Assembly: GCF_029633865.1 (NCBI RefSeq) | Contig: NC_079216.1 | Coordinates: forward strand, 68,570,167 to 68,634,166 | Reading direction: 5' to 3' | Length of the DNA stretch: 64,000 nucleotides | From: Lampris incognitus | Lineage: Eukaryota > Chordata > Actinopteri > Lampriformes > Lampridae | Part shown: piece after piece, positions 10,586 through 19,500 of the stretch | Layout of the letters: each line of letters starts with the position of its first letter | How positions within the stretch are numbered: the stretch's first letter is position 1 | Made by a program: the position numbers and the translations under genes | The notes under the pieces: generated by a model | Database searches by the model: none | What the model was told of the DNA's origin: nothing | Seen by the model: only the letters and a program-made list of their open reading frames with translations

Positions 10586-13500
10586 GCAGTGTGCAGACAT
10601 TGTGGAACAGGGGATCAACAAACTCCACCCCAACCCTCATCTTTTGCGGCCAGAAGCGTGTCCCTCGCCACCAGGCGCCATCATTCATTCACAAGTGAGC
10701 AGCGTGGTGGAACAAAACCTTTGTGTCCCGCTCCTGCTGGTTTTTATTCCCGACTCGAGCTGCGACCGGTCCAAGGCTTTTGAACATGCTTATCAAATCG
10801 CAGTAAAATCATATCGAGTATAACTGATATCTTAAAATGTTCGATGTCGTCCCCGGTGGGCTCTTCAAGAGTACTGTGAGTAGAGTAGATGGCGGACAAG
10901 CAGCCTGCTGGTGTGTCTCATCCTGCTAACGGTCGGAGGGACCACAGAGGGCCGGGGGGACCACAGAGGGCCGGGGGGACCACAGAGGGCCGGGGGGACC
11001 ACAGAGGGCCGGGGGGACCACGGAGGGCCGGCCGGGGGGACCACAGAGGGCCGGGGGGACCACAGAGGGCCGGGGGGACCACAGAGGGCCGGCTGGGGGG
11101 ACCACAGAGGGCCGGGGGGACCACAGAGGGCCGGCCGGGGGGACCACAGAGGGCCGGAGGGACCACAGAGGGCCGGGGGGACCACGGAGGGCCGGGGGGA
11201 CCACAGAGGGCCGGGGGGACCACAGAGGGCCGGGGGGACCACAGAGGGCCGGGGGGACCACAGAGGGCCGGGGGGACCACTGAGGGCCGGAGGGACCACA
11301 GAGGGCCGGGGGGACCACAGAGGGCCGGAGGGACCACAGAGGGCCGGGGGGACCACAGAGGGCCGGAGGGACCACTGAGGGCCGGAGGGACCACAGAGGG
11401 CCGGGGGGACCACAGAGGGCCGGGGGGACCACAGAGGGCCGGGGGGACCACAGAGGGCCGGGGGGACCACTGAGGGCCGGAGGGACCACAGAGGGCCGGG
11501 GGGACCACAGAGGGCCGGAGGGACCACAGAGGGCCGGGGGGACCACAGAGGGCCGGGGGGACCACAGAGGGCCGGAGGGACCACTGAGGGCCGGGGGGAC
11601 CACAGAGGGCCGGGGGGACCACAGAGGGCCGGAGGGACCACAGAGGGCCGGAGGGACCACAGAGGGCCGGGGGGACCACAGAGGGCCGGCGGGATCACAG
11701 AGGGCCGGAGGGACCACAGAGGGCCGGGGGGACCACAGAGGGCCGGGGGGACCACAGAGGGCCGGAGGGACCACAGAGGGCCGGCCGGGGGGACCACAGA
11801 GGGCCGGCCGGGGGGACCACAGAGGGCCGGCCGGGGGGACCACAGAGGGCCGGCCGGGGGGACCACAGAGGGCCGGGGGGACCACAGAGGGCCGGGGGGA
11901 CCACAGAGGACCGGGGGGACCACAGAGGGCCGGGGGGGACCACAGAAGGGCCGGAGGGACCACAGAAGGGCCGGAGGGACCACAGAAGGCCGGGGGGACC
12001 ACAGAGGGCCGGGGGGACCACAGAGGACCGGGGGGACCACAGAGGGCCGGCCGGGGGGACCACAGAGGGCCGGCCGGGGGGACCACAGAGGAAAGGGGGG
12101 ACCACAGAGGGCCGGAGGGACCACAGAGGGCCGGGGGGACCACAGAGGACCGGGGGGACCACAGAGGACCGGGCGGACCACAGAGGGCCGGGGGGACCAC
12201 AGAGGGCCGGCCGGGGGGACCACAGAGGGCCGGCCGGAGGGACCACAGAGGGCCGGGGGGACCACAGAGGGCCGGGGGGACCACAGAGGGCCGGAGGGAC
12301 CACAGAGGGCCGGGGGGACCACAGAGGGCCGGCTGGAGGGACCACAGAGGGCCGGAGGGACCACAGAGGGCCGGGGGGACCACAGAGGGCTGGGGGGACC
12401 ACAGAGGGCCGGGGGGACCACAGAGGGCCGGCCAGGGGGACCACAGAGGGCCGGGGGGACCACAGAGGGCCGGGGGGACCACAGAGGGCCGGCCGGGGGG
12501 ACCACAGAGGGCCGGCCGGAGGGACCACAGAGGGCCGGGGGGACCACAGAGGGCCGGGGGGACCACAGAGGGCCGGGGGGACCACAGAGGGCCGGCTGGA
12601 GGGACCACAGAGGGCCGGAGGGACCACAGAGGGCCGGGGGGACCACAGAGGGCCGGCCGGGGGGACCACAGAGGGCCGGCCAGGGGGACCACAGAGGGCC
12701 GGCCAGGGGGACCACAGAGGGCCGGCCAGGGGGACCACAGAGGGCCGGGCCTTGGCTCTCTGCCCTTCTCCACAGGTGTGTCACACCTGCAGGCATGTGA
12801 GGCCTTTCTTCCAGCGGTCCAGTGCAGTAAAGGGGAATTGCGTGGTTCCTTGAGATGTAATCATGTCGCCTGCTAGCTTGTCACGGTGAGTTGAGGTGAC
12901 TCCATAACCCCGTCTAATTCTGAGTTTGTGGACAGCAGGGAAGTGCGTAAACAATACGCCCTCAGAATTCAGTGGCTTTTGAATCTGATAGGACCCACAG
13001 TTCTTCCTGAGGTTGTTTCTTCCCCCCACCAGGTTTCAGAATACACTGCAGCTGAAGGTCACAGCGCCACACGAAGTTTCAAACACGTCTCATTCACCGT
13101 CGTCATGCCTGACAAACCTGAGGGTCCACACTTCGTTGACTGTCTTTGACGTTGGTGGTGGTGAAGGAGACGCTGTATCATCGGCTCTCCTCCGTCATGT
13201 GCTGGTCTCAGCGGGGATTGCAGGCCCATAGCCACGTGAGAAGCCTCCACCGGGCCTCCACTGGGCCTCCACCTGGCCTCCACCTGGCTAGTTGTATGTT
13301 ATGTTGAGTAAAGTCAGCAGCTCTTTAATTAACCCTTGATGACCAGAGACTCGTTACGGGTCAGTCCGACGCGGGAGGATGTTTGTCCGTGGTCGGGTTC
13401 AGGTGGTATTCACATGTAGCACAAATGTGGGTCACTGCGACGCCAAGCCGGGTTGAGGTCATGACGATAGCTCCGGAGGGGTGCGCCGCCCTTAAAGACC

Positions 13501-16500
13501 AGACTGGCTGAATGAGGTCAGTCAAACATAGTTGGAGGCTGCTGTGTGAAAGGCTTCGGGTTCGGTTGCTGATTTGTAATCTTCGGGGTTGGGCAGGCGG
13601 CAGGGCGGGGGATGTGGCGTCACAATGGCTCGATCATCTCAAACTGTCTTTTTTTTCAAACAATATTTCTGTTGGGCTTTTTCAATCACAACAAACATTA
13701 CATGCAAATAAAAGGGTCAGCCTTGGCAGCAAACCCAGTGTACCGTCCAATGAATAGGCAAGTAAATAAAAACATGGTAATTAAAACCGGTGACTGTACA
13801 GTAACGACAATGTGCAGAAGTCCAGAAGATCACATGGTCTGCCACACGTGATCATCTTATTCCGACTGCCCCGCCCCCGCCCCAGACTTTGTTATTGGTC
13901 ATCACCGATATTTTGATTTTAAAACTCCACGAAGCTCCCCCAGATATTTTCGAAAACTCCCCGCACTCCTCCAGTAATACGTGCTCGTTTTTCCAGAGCA
14001 ACACATGAGGACAGATCCTTAATATGTTGATTCACCCTAGCTTGGCTGACATTTTCCCATCCTGTAGCTGTGGCTGTCCTGGCTTACCTTAGTCCCTCCT
14101 AAATACCCAGGATGCACAGCTTTGGCAAACAAGGGATTCTCCGTTGTCTTACCTGGCTAACCATGGGAGGAACCTCCCCCCAGAAAATGTTGCTGACCAC
14201 ATTACACTCCCAGAAGCAGTGAAAGAGGTTTTGTTTTTTGTTTTTTTGTTTTTCCCCCCCTTTTCTCCCCAACTGTACCCGGCCAATGACCCCACTCTTC
14301 CGAGCCGTCCCGGTCTCTGCTGCACCCCCTCTGCTGACCCGGGGAGGCTGCAGACTACCACATGCCTCCTCCCATACATGTGGAGTCACCAGCCGCTTCT
14401 TTTCACCTGACAGTGAGGAGTTTCACCAGGGGGACGTAGCGCGTGGGAGGATCACGCCATTCCCCCCAGTTCCCTCGCTCGACCAAGCCGGAGGTAACAC
14501 GGGGATTCGAACCGGCATCCCCATGTTGGTAGGCAACGGGATAGACCGCCCCGCTACCTGGACGCCCCAGTGGAAGAGTTTTACTGTAGTGTCGCTGTAT
14601 TTGAAGCACGTGTCTGTCTGGCACGATGCAGTTTTGTGAGGAGATTTTATTGATTTCATTGCTTTATTGTGTGAAGCACTTTGTGTTACATTTGTTTGTA
14701 TGAAAAGTGCTATACAAATAAAATATGATTGATTGATTGATTGATGGTGTTATATGTGTTCTTAAAGTCCAGTTGGATCGTAGCAAGTTTTTGTGCTACC
14801 TTTGTGGGAAAATGACGGCGCGAACTCACGTTTGCGGCGGCCTCCCCCAGTTCCGACTATGCAGTGTCTTTATCCATGTCTACGTCTGAGTTTGTGTCAT
14901 CGTGTGGAGAAGGATGTCTGTGATCGTCGATTTCGTTTGATGGGCAGGGAGAGCTGGCGTTGGATTGGCTGAGGGAGCCTGGTCTGCAGCGTCCGGTGGG
15001 CCCAGGGACCGCGGCCCCCGGCTGGAGCTGTGCCCGAAGAGCAAACACCGAGGGCAGTCTGACAGCATGTGGAAGTGGGGCAGGCTAGGCTAGGCTAGGC
15101 TAGGCTAGCTGCTCGCTCATCTTGGCTGGTGTTCGTTCTCTGGACAGTGACCTTATTGGACTATGTTGCACATTTACTGAATGGGCCGTGTTGCTGACTG
15201 TTTGTTTGTTTTGCTTTGTTCTCTCCGTTTTCTGCACGTTTTTGGTGGTTTTGTTTTCTTTTGGATGTGTTTTTTGTCTTTTGTGTTGCACTGCTGTGGG
15301 CTGGGACAAACGAAGTTTCGTCTGTTCTGTGTATGAAAGTACATGACTGAGGTGACAATACATTCTTCCTGATTCTGATTCTGGTTCTGAACTTGTGCCG
15401 TGTGTTAGCCGTTTGTGTGTGAGCCTTCAGGGGTACCTCAGACCATCCCTCTTCTGAGATGTCCTCCTGTAGATCTGTCTTCTGAAGACTCCGGGGACTT
15501 GACCTACGCAGGTTATATGGCAGCGATGCCTGTCCCCCACCAACAGCGTGTTTGTCTGTAATGCAGCACTGAGAGGGTGGCTGAGGAAGCCAGATGCACA
15601 TAGTATTTTGCAGAAAGTTGTGTTTTTTGTTTTCCCCCCTAACTTCTTTGGCTCAGAAGAGTAAAGTAGCTGCCATCTCAGACTGTCTTGAAATGATCTT
15701 ATTTTCTTCTCTGTGTGGTCGTCCTCTGATTTAAGCTAATCATTTGTTAAGTTAATGAACAATGATGATTTAACAAGTAATTCAGTGTCTGAGGTCACGT
15801 GGTGAGGTTTAGTGTGTCTTGCTGGACAATGAGTCATGACTGCAGAAATACAGTGTGGCCTTTGAGTGCAGCCTAATATTCTGCAGCAGCTCTCTGAAAC
15901 AGACCGTGTCCCCGCCGCTTTGGGCCCGTCTGCCCACCTGTCACTCACTGCCTTGGGAGATATTTTAATGCGAACCGGCCATGTGTTTACAAAGTGCTGT
16001 GCAAATGAAATGACTCAACACAGCTGATTGGTTCAAGCCAACTGAGTGATTAAATCACTCCATCCAGTATCGATTACAGGCAGATAAAAGTGATAACTGG
16101 CCATTTGATGCATAGCTGCGAAATTCTCGCATTGATCATGCTGCCTTAAATACGTAGATGAAGTGAATGAATGGAAGTTGTGAAAGATGATTAGTACAGA
16201 GCATGCTTAATTAAAGGGGTAGTTTGGAATTTTGAAAAGCCTAACCTTATTTTATACTCACCGCTCATATATTAGGTAGATGGGTTTCATTTTCACAGTC
16301 GTCCATCCTTTTCTTCATATGGGATATGCAGCTTCAGCTTGTCATCTAGACTTAAAGGCAGCTAATGGGGGGGGGGGGTCCACAGTCCTCATTCAGTGCA
16401 AAAATGCACTCCATGGTTCAGCCAAAGCTAGCATGATGCTACAGCAGTCTATTATAGCAAGTTCGAGTGGTCATTAAGAAAAGACAATTTGTGGTTGTTT

Positions 16501-19500
16501 CCTACCATGCTACTTCCTGCAACACAGCCTACAAACGATTACCAGCAGGAGGCACAATAAAAACTACTGTGCATTTTCAAAATGACCGCTTCAATTAGCT
16601 GTGACATCCTGCTAAAGCAATGTTTTAGCTTTGACTGAACCGTTGAGTGTTTTGTTTTTGTTTTTTTTTGCACTGAACAAGGATTGTGGATTAAATTGCA
16701 TTGAATTTCAGAGGGGAGGGCTGAAATGCATGTCCAGTATTAAGAAAGAGATGGATGACCTACTTAAGAACTACATGAGCGATGAACATAACATAGGGAT
16801 GGACTTCAGAAATTCCAAACTACTCCTTTCATAGCCTCATGCTTATCTGCTGCCAAATAGGCAACCTAATGGTGAATTCCAGGATTGTGCGGTAGGGCTG
16901 CTATTGGAATGTCTTCGGCGCCCCTAAGATCAGGGTAGTTTCCTTCTCTGGCAACGGAGACCTAATGGAGTCCTGTCCCCCTGACAGGTGCTGCTGGTGA
17001 GCAGTAGTCGACATCCGGATCAGTGGATCGTGCCAGGAGGAGGAATGGAGCCGGAGGAAGAACCCTGTGGCGCCGCTGTCAGGGAAGTGTTTGAGGAGGT
17101 GAGCTCCTTCACAGATCTGGGACTGCACGCGAACAAAACGAACACGCATCACAACAGCAGCATGTCCATATCACGTGCAGCAGTGTTACCTTTGCATTTT
17201 GTGGAGGGCACTTATTCTAAGCAGCCAAATAAACCTTTCACTTTGCATGTCACAAACAAGAGCTGGAGCATCTTATCGGACAGACGGGTTATTACTAAAC
17301 ATGTGAAAGTAGTTGACCTGTTTCTTACTCACTGACCAGAGACATCTACACAAGTTATTGTGATTATCCTTAGGAAGAGAGGGCAGGTCATATTCACAGC
17401 CGTTACTCTTCTTGTTGAGCTCCACAGGTGTTGGCATGAGATGCTTCTGTGTGACAAGTTTCTGCTAGACAGAGAAAAGCAAGGGATCCAAACTTTTGGG
17501 GAATTATACTGCACCCGTTAACCGTTTTGAGGTTTGGTGAGGGGACCCTGGTGCCTTTCCAGAATGTTTAGACTGGAGTGCACTGGAAGTCCTGCTTGGA
17601 TAGTAATGTGTTGACAGCTTTGACGTATGGTGGTGACATTTGAAGAGGGTTTTCAGTTACGGACATCCTATGTCTCCTGAAAGAGATGTATCCCGGACCA
17701 CAGATGAGCTGCAAACAAGCAGGGATCATTGGTGGTTAATAACTCAAATGGTCCGGCTCGCTCACCCTGTTTGTTGTTCAACACATCTCCTCTAATAATC
17801 TGTGATTATCTTTAAATGTTGCACAAACGTATAGTTTGTTTCAGATCTTATCAGGCTTATAAGTGTCTTAGACTTCTGTTGCTTCTGGCTGCATCATATA
17901 GAAATGTCCCTGTGTTGTCAGAACTTCTTCCTAGTCTCCGAGCCGCCAAAGTGGGAAATCTTTCAAAAACCTAGAAGATATCGATTTATAGGTTGGAGCA
18001 CGCTATATGAGCTGCATGGACAAAAGACGAGACTGGATTATAAATTGATTATATTTTGCTAAAGCAACATTAATTGGCCATCCCCCACTCATGCAAGCGG
18101 CTAACATGCAGGTATCCCTGATGATGGGCGCTACATGTGGTCTGAGACCTTGTCTCGGTACTTGTTCAGTCATCTTGCCATACAGACAACGTTTGCTCGG
18201 CTGTCACGTGAGCATGTGGAAAGGAGTGGGCCGCATGCACGAGAGAGGAGCGGGCCGGACGGAGAATGGACAGACATAAGGGCAGATCCATGCCTACTAC
18301 CTGGTCACGCATTCCTCCAGAACTTGAGCAGTATCAAAATACCTCACAGTCGTTCTCATTCACACCTCAAAGCGGGGGAAAGTCTCGTGTTTGTGATCCC
18401 GGCTGAGGAGAGGACCCATTTAAAAAAAAAGAAGTTCAGAATCACTCATATTTCCCTACTGACTTTGGGATGATGTTATCTGTTTTCATGTAATCCCCAG
18501 AAAAGCTGACTTGATTGGTGAATGACGACAGTTTGAATTCTCAAATCATTTTCTTTGCTGGTCAGTTTAAGAGACGGGTCATTCAGATGCTTATCAGCTG
18601 TTTGGTTTTCTTGCTGCCTGCCTCTCTGCACAGGCCGGCGTGAAGGGCAAGCTTGGCAGACTGCTGGGGGTTTTTGAGGTGAGCCTTTCAAGATTTTTAC
18701 TAAGTCCTCCAAATGATTTGAAATCGTACTCTACCATTGCTGTTAAGTCTACTGTCATGTTTGAGATGCTTTTAGTGTGAGCCCTCACATAGTCGCATAC
18801 AACACACAAGCCTGTTAAAGACTCGGGTGCAACGCTCCTTCCCTGACTCGTACAAAACATGTCCCGTTGACCCTCTATTTGCATTTCAATACATGAGCAA
18901 AATGTGTTGTGTTAAAATACAGCTGTTTCTTCCTCTCTGTCTGTGCAGCACAACCAGGACAGAAAGCACAGGACATACGTCTACATCCTTATTGTGACGG
19001 AGACACTGGAGGACTGGGAGGATTCCATCAATATAGGTAGGATTTTGTACGGAAATCCCCAGTCTCTAATATGGGGTTAGATGTATTCAGATTGGCTGTG
19101 GATAGAAAACAAGCTTTTTGCAGTATCTGCTGATCATTTGACCCCAAATATACGTTTCCGTTACCCTGATGTTACAGACTTACTACATCCGTCAGTGTTG
19201 TGGTCTGTACCAAGAACTTCCTCCAACCAGTTGAGCTGATTGAAATTGTCAAACCCATATTTTTGCTGTTAGTGCGAGGGAAGCCTTTGCTTACACGCCG
19301 ACAGTAGTTTGTATCTATGCATTTATGTTGAATTAATGTTGCTCCCGTCTAGTCTTTTTTTGGGGGGGGGATTCCCCCCCCCCTTTTCTCCCCAGTTGTA
19401 CTTGGCCAGTTACCCTATTTTCCAGCCGTCCCGGTCGCTGCTCCACCCCCTCTGCTGATCCAGGGAGGGCTGCAGACTACCACATGTCTCCTCCCATACA

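Larger units (their letters stand above)
1067..16987 (+). other. nudt4: nudt4 intron 1 (15.9 kb)
   Basis: The intron begins gtgagt and ends ctgacag. Apart from the repeats listed separately, the stretches 5630-6660, 8690-9040, 9240-10246, 12750-14228 and 14745-16987 show no convincing gene. They contain only short open frames without recognisable domains, plus small simple repeats such as a TAGGC run near 15090 and a G run near 16369. Confidence 0.75.

Noticed and set aside
10865..12796. Long Pro/Trp/Ser-rich reverse frames and Gly/Arg-rich forward frames
   Set aside because: Artefacts of the G-rich 20/24-bp minisatellite.
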